Below, one piece after another: positions 55,303 through 64,000 of a stretch of 64,000 nucleotides of DNA. Origin of the DNA: Diphasiastrum complanatum (taxonomy: Eukaryota; Streptophyta; Lycopodiopsida; Lycopodiales; Lycopodiaceae). The position numbers and the translations under genes are program-made. Each line of letters starts with the position of its first letter. The stretch's first letter is position 1. The notes beneath the pieces are model-generated. The model saw nothing but the letters and a program-made list of their open reading frames with translations. It ran no database searches and was not told the DNA's origin. The stretch covers positions 14,698,928 through 14,762,927 of the forward strand of contig CM055094.1 in the NCBI GenBank assembly GCA_029204225.1, given 5' to 3'.

Positions 55303-56119
55303 TGTCAGAAATGGTGAACTCCTGCAACTTTGCCGCAACAGAACACGAATCGAAGGTCAAACAATTTGCAAAAGTCAATGTCTTTTGACTCGAAGGACGA
55401 ATGATTCGCAAATCATTTGCAAATTATAAACATACCTCCAGGACCGCAAACCGCAAAGGGATGCAAAACGAAAAGATATGAAAGAAACAAAATGAGTGAA
55501 AGCAAACGAAAAAAATGAAACAAATGAAGGTGAATTTTTTGCGCTGCCAGCTGGCTGCTCAACGGGCTTGAAGTCGTAGCCTTCACGCCCACTTCAAACG
55601 AGTGACAACAATGAAGAGTAACTGATTAGTTAATTAGCCTTAACTAGTCTTGTGATTTTGCATTTAGCTATTTTGTAAATCCCACATAGTGGAGATATAA
55701 AATATCCTTTCTGGATCATAAATATAAAAGAGAATAAACGGAATTTCTGTAAGTGACAGAGAGAGACGTAACGAGTAGAACAGAAAAGAAAAATACTAGA
55801 AACGAAAGAGTTGTGCATGAAAGTCTGCCAACAAGCTAAACACAACGAAAAGAGCAGAGTGTCATTCTGCCAACGAGCAAGACACTGACGATCTTGCTCT
55901 AAAAATTAAAATCATGATACAGTTGCTCTATTTTTGTGCATCTCTTTGTCTTGCGTCGTTTGTCTTGATTGCTAGAATAGAATGTGTTCTATGATGTGCA
56001 GCCGCATGTCTAGGTTCCTGTGAAGCTTCCGTGCAAAAGAAAATTTAAAGACACAAAATTGTTCGCGAATACAAAAATGAAAACAAAATTGAAAAAGAAA
56101 TAGTTTCGCTTTCGCGACA
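55303..56119 (+). mobile_element. 5' LTR of copia B2 (family B)
   Basis: 817 bp from tgtcagaaatgg to ttcgcgaca, in opposite orientation to the other family B LTRs. A perfect primer-binding site follows. The 3' LTR is outside the window. Confidence 0.93.
55694..55730 (+). promoter_or_regulatory. Candidate TATA boxes of LTR B
   Basis: gatataaaat (55694-55703) and tataaaag (55723-55730) lie roughly 390-430 bp from the LTR start, where a copia promoter at the U3/R boundary is plausible. The call rests on motif and position only. Confidence 0.4.
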
Positions 56120-56131
56120 TGGTATCAGAGC
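56120..56131 (+). other. Primer-binding site of copia B2
   Basis: tggtatcagagc, an exact initiator tRNA-Met site directly after the LTR end. Confidence 0.95.
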
Positions 56132-56183
56132 CCATAGGTTTTCACTACTAATATCTAAGTAGTAATTTATTAGACAACACAAT

Positions 56184-57294
56184 ATGGCTATAAGAATCCA
56201 GACAAGAATAGCAATCAGTCTTGATGGCGCAAATTACATAATCTGAAAATTCAAAATCAAAATGCTTATAAAGGGTGAAGGCATCTGGTCAGTGACCGAA
56301 CTCTCAGAAGTGCAACTTCCAAAGGGAGACCTGAGGAGAGCTAAATGGATCAAAATAGATGAGCATGCAATGTCGATCATTGTTTCATTCATAAATGAAG
56401 ATCTACTCATGCAGATTGAAGATTGCGAAAGCAGCCATGCAATGTGGAAAAGATTAAAGCAGAAGTATGAAGTGAGGACTGCAGCTTCAGTCATGCACCT
56501 TCACAATCAACTGCAATCCATACGATGGGATGGCAACCAGTTGGATCAGCATGTTGAGAAGATCAGATCGATCTTTGCTCAGCTCATTGCATCAAGACAA
56601 GAGCACCAGGTACCAGCAACACAGCAGTTGATGTACTTCATGAAATCTCTACCGACGTCCTATCAGTCGTTGAGAATGCTCATACTGAGTCTACCAAATA
56701 TGACATTCAACAAAGCAGTTAGTCTTGTCATTGATGAGAGACTGATGAGAGACGAAGGACAAGGAAGCAGTGATCAAGAGAAGGCTCTCTTCACGAAAGG
56801 AAAGAAGAAAAACAAGAACAAGCCAAGATTCGAGAAGACGAAGTCCTCGAATCAACAATCTTCTTCCTACGATCACTACCACAAACCAGGCGATACGGCC
56901 AACAAATGTTGGTTCAATCCAACAATACATTGCATGCACTGCAAGAAGAAGGGGCATTCTGCATACGATTGCAGATTCAACCCAAAAAGAAAAAACAAGA
57001 CTAAAAAAGCTAATGTTGCAGAGTCATCCAAGGATGCTGATAGAGGTGACAAAGCCTTCACGATACTTGATGAATCTTCAACCAGCTACATTGAACACGA
57101 CTACGATGTAGTCATTGATTCAGGAGAAACGTCACACATCACCTGCAACAAGAAGATCTTGATCGTCTTCAGAGAGTTCAAAAATAACAGAGCAGTGATT
57201 CTAGGTGATGGGAGCAGACACGATGTCAAAGGCATCGACACTCTATAGCTGTGAACACTGTCAGGCCAAGCAGAGCTGCCAGAAGCACTCTATG
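56184..57294 (+). pseudogene. gag-pro: Copia B2 gag-protease
   Basis: The original start is ATG at 56184 (MAIRIQTRIAISLDGANYII); its codon 21 is TGA (56244-56246) where relatives have Trp. The clean 328-codon frame runs from 56262: MWKRLKQKYEVRTAASVMHL, DGNQLDQHVEKIRSIFAQLI, QLMYFMKSLPTSYQSLRMLI, basic tail, zinc knuckle CMHCKKKGHSAYDC, and protease VVIDSGETSHITCNKKILIV, where Glu replaces the usual Ala of DSGATSH. A TAG ends the frame at 57248; LPEALYV continues in another frame until element C interrupts at 57295. Confidence 0.9.
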
Positions 57295-58100
57295 TGACAA
57301 AATTTTCAGAATTCACACGTGTGGGGAATGTCCACAAGAGTGACTGATCTTAATTAAGCTTTGTGATTGGCACTATAACCTGATTCTAGATTGATCAACA
57401 AAATCTAGTTCAGAAGAAATGGCTAATCCACAATCTAGCATGCTAATCAACAGAATATAATAGCAATGAATCAAAGAAATGAATAAAAATACAAGATTTC
57501 CGTGTTTTAGCATTAGCCTCAACATGAGTAAGAGAGAGAGAGAGAGAGAGCTAGAGAGATAACAAGCAATATTTGTTTAGATCCAAAATGGCATGAGATA
57601 GCTACAAAGCTTTGGTTCTTCATCATTGATTGTGTGGAGAGCTACACATATTTATGGAGATTGAGGTAGCTCGAGGTAGAACCATATCTATCCATTCCAA
57701 AATGACATCTAAAGTGACATCTAGAGTCTATGTGACATTTGTCACTTGTCATGCATGGAATTCTACCAACTTTTTACAAGTGTACTAGTTCTAACAAGAA
57801 ATGTCCAAATCATCATGCATGTGTCCATTAAACTTTGTGCATGCCTTGCATGTCACTATGGATCACTTACAATTAATGCATGTGAGTTGCCACGGGTTTC
57901 TACAAGCATAATCATGCTAATTCTATGTCTACAAACTATATGCAAGTTGCATTTATCAAACTAGACAATACATAACCATATAGCTTGAGTTCTATGTAGG
58001 CCAAACTTGGCATTTTGCATTAATGAGCTACATACTTGCATGGTACAACATTTGTAGCAAGCCAAAAAAAATCAATATGGATTGTTTTTCAATTTTAACA
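57295..58100 (-). mobile_element. 3' LTR of element C
   Basis: 806 bp, tgacaaaatttt to aattttaaca, followed by the reverse polypurine tract ctcctcctaaaaatg. It carries CACACGTGTG at 57314-57323 and a short (GA)n run near 57531-57550. The 72-codon plus-strand frame at 57746-57964 recurs in the other LTR and is not a gene. Confidence 0.93.
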
Positions 58101-58115
58101 CTCCTCCTAAAAATG

Positions 58116-58690
58116 ATCTATATTGATTTGAACATGGATCTTGGTATAACTCCAAGGTTGGCTCTATGCTTGTTGAAGGAACTTTTGCTCAAAGGTTTGG
58201 TGAGCATATCTGCAATGCAAGATGATGTGTGGATGTGCTCCAATTTGATTTCACCTCCAATGAGCTTCTCTCTCACAAAGTGATGTGCAACCTCGATATG
58301 CTTGCTCCTTGCATGGAATATTGGGTTGTTGGCAAGGGCTTGAGCTGAAATGTTGTCACACATGATCAGATGTATTTTTTCCTCCATAATTATCTTTAGC
58401 TCTACTAGTAACCTCTTGATCCAAAGCACTTCCTTTGTTGTTGTAGTGAGCGCCTTGTACTCAGCTTCACATGATGAGAGTGATACAGTATCTTGCTTTT
58501 TTGAAAGCCAAGATATCAAGTTTCCTCCAAGATATATGACATAAGCACTTGTAGATTTTCGATCTGCTCTATCACTTGCAAAATCCCAGTCAGAATAACC
58601 AATAATTGAAAGATCTTCACTTTTATACAGTAAACCATAATCAAAAGTTGAAGATATATATCTAAGCACTCTCTTGGCCTTTTTCAACTG
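58116..58690 (-). pseudogene. pol: Element C RNase H
   Basis: A 189-codon minus frame: AKRVLRYISSTFDYGLLYKS, GYSDWDFASDRADRKSTSAY (catalytic Asp), WLSKKQDTVSLSSCEAEYKA (Glu), HLIMCDNISAQALANNPIFH (third Asp), KHIEVAHHFVREKLIGGEIK, LTKPLSKSSFNKHRANLGVI. The domain is complete, but its join to RT at about 58685 is broken by a small deletion and frameshift. Confidence 0.92.
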
Positions 58691-60188
58691 AAGGATTTTG
58701 CATAGCCTGGCTCAGCTTATGAACACTAAAGCTTATGTCAGGTCTAGTTATTGTGAGCCAAATTAAGGAGCCTATAAGACTTCTAAAAAGTGTGATGTCC
58801 TCGAAGAATCTTTCATCACCTTTGTTAGAGTCCTTTACATTTTGCTCCATAGGTGTTTCTATACTCTTACAATTCAACATATTGAACTTTTTTAACGTTG
58901 AAAGATCATACTTAGATTGACATACAAAAGCTTTATCTTTAAGAAAGTCAACCTCTAATCCTAGAATATAGTGAATTTTTCCAAGATCTTGCATCTTGAA
59001 CTCTTTTCCAAGTGCAATCTTGGTTTCCTCAACTAACTTGATACAATTTCCTGTTAGAATGATATCATCAACATAAATAAGAAGGACGACAATATCTTTA
59101 TCACAAAATTTGACATATAAGGAAGGATCATAGTTACTAAGATTAAATTCTAGTGACTCGAGAAAGGTGTTAAGTCGAAAATACCATGACCTTGGAGCTT
59201 GCTTTAATCCATATAAACTTTTGAAGAGCAAGCAAACTTTTCCTTCATCATGGATGAACTCAATAGGTTGATCCATATAGATCTCTTCTTCTAGATAGCC
59301 ATTTAGAAATGTATTAGAAACATCTAGTTGAAAAATTTGCCAATTGAAAAAACAAGCAAGAGAAATTGTGATTCTAATTGACACCATCTTTGCAATTGGG
59401 GCAAAGGTCTCCTCATAATCAAGTCCATATACTTGAGCAAAGCCTTTAGCACAAAGCCTAGCCTTGTACTTGTTGATTGTGCCATCTTGATTATACTTGA
59501 CTCGAAAAACCCATTTGCAACCAATGGTATGCTTGTTGGATGGAAGATCCACAAGCTCCCATGTATTATTGGCCATCAAAGCATCATATTCTTCCTTCAT
59601 GGCAAGGTACCATGCCTTTGAGTTGATAGCATCATACACATCCTTCGGCTCCTCATGAGAAATAAAATAGGCACAATTAGTGGAGTTGATTTCCACTTGC
59701 TTTCCTCTATCTTCATAGGTAAGCCTTCTAGGCTCGGATCTTTCTCTTTGAGATCTCCTTGGTGAAAAAATTCGAGGTGGCTCCTCCTCGAATCTCGGCC
59801 CCATCTCTCCATGATGATCTTCAAGGGTGATGATTGGAGTATCTTTGTGAGAATCTTTGAACTCGGCCTTCTCAAGAATGTATTTTTGATCTTCATGGAA
59901 TATCACATCTCTACTCTCAATTGTAGTTGAGGTAGAGGAAACATAGATCCTGTAAGCTTTCTTGTTGGATGCATATCCAACTATGATCCCTTTAATAGAA
60001 TTAGGATCATCTCTTTTCCTTGTTTCCAAGGGCATATTAACAAAGCAAGTACAACCAAAAACTCTAAGGTGATCTACCTTAGGTTTTTTCTGAAAGATGA
60101 CTTCAAAAGGTGTTTTTCTAGCAAGAGCATTGTGAGGTAATCTATTGCACAAATAGTTTGCACAATTTATAGCTTCACCCCAATTCAA
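58662..60188 (-). pseudogene. pol: Element C integrase C-terminus, hinge and RT
   Basis: The longest open frame in the window, 508 codons. Residues about 1-110 are the integrase C-terminal domain (WGEAINCANYLCNRLPHNAL, VFGCTCFVNMPLETRKRDD, GIIVGYASNKKAYRIYVSST); about 110-190 an acidic hinge; from about 190 RT with EEYDALMANNTWELVDLPSN, YKARLCAKGFAQVYGLDYEE, FQLDVSNTFLNGYLEEEIYM (first Asp), LYGLKQAPRSWYFRL, LLIYVDDIILTG with YVDD at residues 372-375 (59064-59075), and PDISFSVHKLSQAM. The catalytic residues are intact, but the frame is cut from integrase core and RNase H by lesions. Confidence 0.95.
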
Positions 60189-60870
60189 TAGGCAAAGAAG
60201 CTGCTACTCGAATTGCTTTAGCACATTCACATAAAGATCTGTTTTTCCTCTTAGCTACTCCATTTTGGGATGGAACCCAACGGGGTTGGCTCAACTGGTT
60301 AGCTTGGCATCCAAAGTTTCTTTGGTCCCAGGTTCGAGCCTCCCCTTGGAAACCAAGAAGCATTTTGGGATGGAGAATAGGCACAAGAAAATTCTCTCTT
60401 TATTCCTTCAACTTCACAATAATTATGAAACTTGTTGGAGATATATTCACCTCCTCCATCGCATCTTAAAGCTTTAACTTTGCAAGAAAACTGTTTTTCT
60501 ACATAAGCTTTGAAGATAAGGAAATGATCAAGAACCATAGCCTTTGAAGTAAGTAGATACAACAAAGTGTATCTAGTAAAGTCATCAATAAAGGTGACAA
60601 AACATGTTGCACCACCAATACTTTTAGAAGAGAAAAAATGTACATCTGAATGTATGAGTTCCAATGGATAAGTAGTCTTTAAAAAAGACTTCTGATATGG
60701 CTTTCTATGTGACTTTGCAATGGGACAAGCCTCACAAGGCTTGAAATCTTTAGAAAGAGATTTTGGAAGACCAATAGCCTTCTCCTTCTTAACCATAGAA
60801 GACATAGATGTAAAGTTAGGATGTCCCAACCTTCTATGCCACAGCTCCTCCTTAGATAACAAAGCAACTT
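60175..60870 (-). pseudogene. pol: Element C integrase core, split by a SINE
   Basis: Minus frame: ELWHRRLGHPNFTSMSSMVK and FKPCEACPIAKSHRKPYQKS (HHCC zinc site), LIHSDVHFFSSKSIGGATCF (first Asp), VKALRCDGGGEYISNKFHNY (second Asp), FSCAYSPSQN, then the SINE, then GVAKRKNRSLCECAKAIRVA. The third catalytic residue, normally the Glu of NGVAER, is Lys (codon 60250-60252), a GAG-to-AAG type change. Confidence 0.92.
60275..60360 (+). mobile_element. Short tRNA-derived SINE
   Basis: An 86-bp insert in element C integrase with RNA polymerase III promoter motifs: A box tggctcaactgg (60287-60298) and B box ggttcgagcc (60331-60340), 32 bp apart. It is flanked by perfect 14-bp duplications cattttgggatgga (60261-60274 and 60361-60374), as expected for LINE-mediated retrotransposition. 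It has no long tail; the 3' end reads ccttggaaaccaagaag. No second copy is in the window. A retroposed tRNA fragment is the main alternative. Confidence 0.85.
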
Positions 60871-60889
60871 CACAAAGGTTTGCATTCTC

Positions 60890-61240
60890 TTAAGAATTCA
60901 ACTTAAAAATTCTACCACATCTAGTTCCATCAGCAAGGATCTCATCTTTTCTCTTGATAAAACAAGTATTGGAGTTGAACTTTACATCACAACCATTATC
61001 AAGCAACTTTCCCACACTAATTAAGTTCTTTGTAAGTTTTGGAATGAAAAGATCATTAGAAAGTGCAAGAACTTTTGAAGAAGCAAGTTTCAATGGAATG
61101 TTGCCAATTCCTTCTATTGTACACTCATGATCATTAGCTATGTAAATAGATCTCTTGAGTCCTTTGAAAGGTAAGATTGAGTCAAATGACTCCTTTGAAC
61201 AGCACATATGTGAAGAGACTCCACTGTCTATGTACCAAGC
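60890..61240 (-). pseudogene. pol: Element C protease
   Basis: AWYIDSGVSSHMCCSKESFD (active site DSG intact), LKRSIYIANDHECTIEGIGN, LFIPKLTKNLISVGKLLDNG, FIKRKDEILADGTRCGRIFK. A TGA (61238-61240) separates it from gag and a TAA after KLNS (about 60890) separates it from integrase. Confidence 0.9.
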
Positions 61241-62185
61241 TCAATCTTTCTTAAAAGGTGATGAAAAAAAATTGGACACCATAAGTGATCCTTCTCCATC
61301 ACTTGCAACAGAATCTTCTTCAATCTCTTTGGAGAGATTAGCTTGCTTGAGTTGGTTTTTCTTCTTAAAGCAATTAGAGGCATAGTGCCCCTTTTTGCCA
61401 CAGAAGAAGCACTTCACTTTCTTCTTCTTGGTTTTTGAGTTAGAGGGATGAGATGTTTCATCCTCTTCACCATCTTGATCTCGATCTTTAGCTTTGTCTT
61501 TGTTGTATGCTTGAGAGAATTGGTTCTTACTCCTTCCTTTCTGCTTGACTTTGACAAAGAGGGCTTTGTCACTTCCACCATGTTCAAGTTTGTTCATCCT
61601 GGAGAGTTTATAGCTTTGTCTAGGTTCTTCAGAAATAAGAATTCCTTGGAGAGTTTCTAGATTAGGTAACTCCTCCTTAATAGCAAAAGACTGAACAAGA
61701 TTATCATAGTCATCTCTCAAGCCATTTAGTATGACTTGAACTAGCAAAACTTGGTTAATGGTAACACCAACACAGGAAATCTCTCTATGTAAACCTTTAA
61801 CTCTCATAACATAGATAGATGCACTCTCTTCACTTCTTTGGAAACTTTGAAAAATCTGATTCCTAAGAGTGAGTATTCTAAAAGTATTCTCTGCTTCATA
61901 GATGGTCTTTGGTGCATCCCAAGCTTCTTTGGCTATAGTGCAAGCTTCTATCTCTCTCAAAATTTCATTAGATACATTCATCTTAATGAAATGTAGAGCC
62001 ATTCTAGCTCTCTTCTTACATTTAGGAATTTCAACCTGCGCTTGAGGCTCCTCCTCAACACCAAGCACAATATCCATAACATCCTGGAGAATCAAAACAG
62101 ACTCCATTCTTAACTTCCAAATTGAGTAATTAGAAGTGTTTAGTCTTTCACTGGCTTCTAGAAGATATCCTCCCTGAGATGCCAT
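61241..62185 (-). pseudogene. gag: Element C gag
   Basis: A 314-codon open frame from MASQGGYLLEASERLNTSNY at 62185: YSIWKLRMESVLILQDVMDI, ALHFIKMNVSNEILREIEAC, FRILTLRNQIFQSFQRSEES, LNGLRDDYDNLVQSFAIKEE, EEPRQSYKLSRM, a Lys/Asp-rich tail, an intact zinc knuckle CFFCGKKGHYASNC, and a C-terminal acidic segment. This gag could still be complete. It ends at the TGA just before protease. Confidence 0.93.
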
Positions 62186-62939
62186 TATAATGAAGACTTC
62201 TTAGTTATTGGATTGAGATATGTTTGAGCTTGTTTCTATCAGACTTAGAGTTGATGCCCTCTTCACTTTAGGTATTTTCAAGGTTGAACTACCTTCTTAT
62301 GTGAGACACTTGCAACTATATTTGAGATGAATCTCAAATATTCCACAAGACAAGTTTTCTAGATCAGACACAAAAAGAGGTTTGAGACACTTTGACTGGT
62401 TTGAATTCTACTTTTGGCATGTGTGAAATGCTTCAAAAGAAAACACTATTGACACTCAGAAGGCTCAAAGGGTGTTCAAATACTTTAAACTCAGTCTTGA
62501 TCTATAGTTTCTTGTGTTGGATGCTCAAAACAATGAACTCAGAACAAAGTATAATTGAATCAAATCAAAATGCTGTCACTCGGATTTTGGACCTATCCCT
62601 ATCCTCTTTGAGAGCTTATAACTCTTGCTAGACACATCAGATTATTTGATTTTGATTTCTACGGAAAGTACAGATCAAATGCTTTCCATCAAGTTATAAA
62701 CTACTATCTTTGGATCTAAAAGTAAGGAGAACAAAGGGACTGAAAAACTCTGATTTTCACACGTGCGGAATTTCAGAATTCCGTACTACCTCAATTCAGG
62801 TCTAAAAATTCAATTCACGTCCGATTTGATCGAAATACACTTCAGAGAAAGGTTAGAAAAAGTGCAAAACTATTTTTTGCTTGATTTAGCTCTCAGTTTC
62901 TTGTACAATCAGAGTTGTTAGCATGCAAAGCTTAATGTG
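62186..62939 (-). other. Leader of element C between PBS and gag
   Basis: 754 bp without coding signal. Contains ttttcacacgtg (near 62755) beside the inverted pair cggaatt...aattccg, with a counterpart in the leader of element D at 21031-21045. Confidence 0.65.
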
Positions 62940-62951
62940 ACTCTGATACCA
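62940..62951 (-). other. Primer-binding site of element C
   Basis: actctgatacca, an initiator tRNA-Met complement with one mismatch, directly abutting the 5' LTR. Confidence 0.9.
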
Positions 62952-63683
62952 TGACAAAATTTCCAGAATTCACACGTGTGGGAAATGTCCACAAGAGTGA
63001 CTGATCTTAATTAAGCTTTGTGATTGGCAATATAACCTGATTCTAGATTGATCAACAAAATCTAGTTCAGAAGAAATGGCTAATCCACAACCTAGCATGC
63101 TAATCAACAGAATATAATAGCAATGAATCAAAGAATGAATGAAAATACAAGATTTCAATGTATGAGCTTTAGCCTCAACACGAGTTAGAGAGGGAGAGCT
63201 AGAGAGATAACAAGCAATATTTATCTAGATCCAAAATGGCATGAGATAGCAACAAAACTTTGGTTCTTCATCATTGATTGTGTGGAGAGCTACACATATT
63301 TATGGAGATTGAGGTAGCTCGAGGTAGAACCATATCTATCCATTCCAAAATGACATCTAAAGTGGCATCTAGAGTCTATGTGACATTTGTCACTTGTCAT
63401 GCATGGAATTCTTCCAACTTTTTACAAGTGTACTAGTTCTAACTAGAAATGTCCAAATCATCATGCATGTGTCCATTAAACTTTGTGCATGCCTTGCATG
63501 TCACTATGGATCACTTACAATTAATGCATGTGAGTTGCCACGAGTTTCTACAAGCATAATCATGCTAATTCTATGTCTACAAACTATATGCAAGTTGCAT
63601 TTATCAAATTAGATAATACATAACCATGTAGCCCGAGTTCTATGTAGGCCAAACTTGGCATTTTGCATTAAATGAGCTATACA
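62952..63683 (-). mobile_element. 5' LTR of element C, outer end truncated
   Basis: 732 bp matching the 3' LTR from tgacaaaatttcc up to about gcattaaatgagct, then switching to copia B2 integrase. CACACGTGTG at 62971-62980. Divergence from the 3' LTR is low, concentrated in the first 350 bp. Confidence 0.92.
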
Positions 63684-64000
63684 CCAAAATACAATGGTGC
63701 TGCAGAAACAAGAAACAGAACGCTAGTCAAAGGAGCCAGATGCATGATGGCACAGGCTCAGTTGCGAGGTTAATTTTGGACTGAGGCAATAGTTGCAGTT
63801 GTACACCTGTAGAACAGATCAACAACGACAGCGTTGGATAACAAGGCACTGTACGAAATGTGGATAGGTAGAAAGTTTGATCTATCATATGTACGTGTGT
63901 TTGGATGTGCAGCGTATAAGCACATTCCAAAAGAAAACTAAAACAAGCTTGATGACAAATGACGTGAAAATAGCCTTTCTCCACAGTGATCTAGAGGAGA
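63684..64000 (+). pseudogene. pol: Copia B2 integrase, continuation
   Basis: Plus-strand resumption of B2 after element C: TPKYNGAAETRNRTLVKGAR (catalytic Glu), CMMAQAQLRG-stop-FWTEAI, TALDNKALYEMWIGRKFDLS, YVRVFGCAAYKHIPKEN-stop-NKLDDK. It matches the minus-strand family B integrase at 28190-28600. The frame breaks several times and runs off the window edge. The B2 stretch from the protease end to this point, including the first two catalytic Asp, is missing. Confidence 0.85.

Larger units (their letters stand above)
57295..63683 (-). mobile_element. Copia element C, nearly complete
   Basis: Minus-strand element with 3' LTR (57295-58100), polypurine tract, complete gene order, primer-binding site and 5' LTR (62952-63683). 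It sits inside plus-strand B2. The outer part of its 5' LTR (about 75 bp) and the adjoining B2 protease-integrase stretch were lost together, so no target duplication remains. The two LTRs differ by only a few percent by eye, making it the youngest-looking element here. Confidence 0.93.

Noticed and set aside
57746-57964. 72-codon frame recurring almost unchanged at 63394-63612
   Set aside because: Both copies lie at the same place in the two LTRs of element C. The conservation reflects LTR identity, not selection on a protein.
60275-60360. A functional tRNA gene
   Set aside because: A and B boxes are present, but the acceptor, D and anticodon arms do not fold cleanly, and the 14-bp flanking duplication indicates retroposition.

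Overview
This window looks like plant nuclear heterochromatin. It is about two-thirds A+T. Almost everything recognisable is LTR-retrotransposon DNA of Ty1/copia and Ty3/gypsy type, with primer-binding sites complementary to plant initiator tRNA-Met (tggtatcagagc or close variants). I found no host housekeeping gene, rRNA gene, ordinary tRNA gene or CRISPR. The species cannot be named from the sequence. All retroelement coding regions carry stops, frameshifts or deletions, so they are annotated as pseudogenes.

Layout, left to right. 1-7.3 kb: fragments of several copia elements (RT, gag, RNase H), two copies of LTR family A, a 78-bp minisatellite and a rearranged copia (Q) carrying non-retroviral cargo. 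7.3-10.6 kb: anonymous AT-rich DNA ending in a 16-bp repeat of gypsy LTR type. 10.6-15.4 kb: gypsy F (minus strand) split by a solo LTR of family B. 15.4-16.3 kb: a plus-strand copia gag-protease fragment. 16.6 kb: a (CT)57 microsatellite. 17.2-21.6 kb: copia D (minus), 3'-truncated. 21.6-23.4 kb: gypsy integrase, a candidate LTR and a copia gag fragment. 23.4-32.1 kb: copia C2 (minus), split by a 6.27-kb family-B complex of structure LTR-internal-LTR-internal-LTR, flanked by the 5-bp duplication gatct.

32.1-44 kb: copia A2 (plus), whose gag is split by copia L (minus, target duplication tacaa). L's 5' LTR is in turn split by T, a 4.5-kb DNA-transposon-like insert with imperfect terminal inverted repeats and two convergent, apparently intron-bearing genes. 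44-49.1 kb: gypsy G (minus). 49.1-50.9 kb: gypsy N (plus), whose leader or LTR contains an array of about 25-30-bp repeats. 51.7-52.5 kb: a second copy of Q. 52.9-55.3 kb: gypsy H2, LTR M and copia M. 55.3-64 kb: copia B2 (plus), split by copia C (minus), the youngest-looking and most complete element. C itself carries an 86-bp tRNA-derived SINE with a perfect 14-bp target duplication.

None of the genes forms a host pathway. The retroelements encode gag, aspartic protease, integrase, reverse transcriptase and RNase H; copia order places integrase before RT and gypsy order places it after. Insertion order follows from nesting: C2, then the B complex; A2, then L, then T; B2, then C, then the SINE. 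T is the least conventional object here and the best candidate for something undescribed. Other notable items are the tandem three-LTR complex, a duplicated RT catalytic box, a copia LTR that has swallowed its own primer-binding site, and a cargo segment shared by two deleted copia copies.
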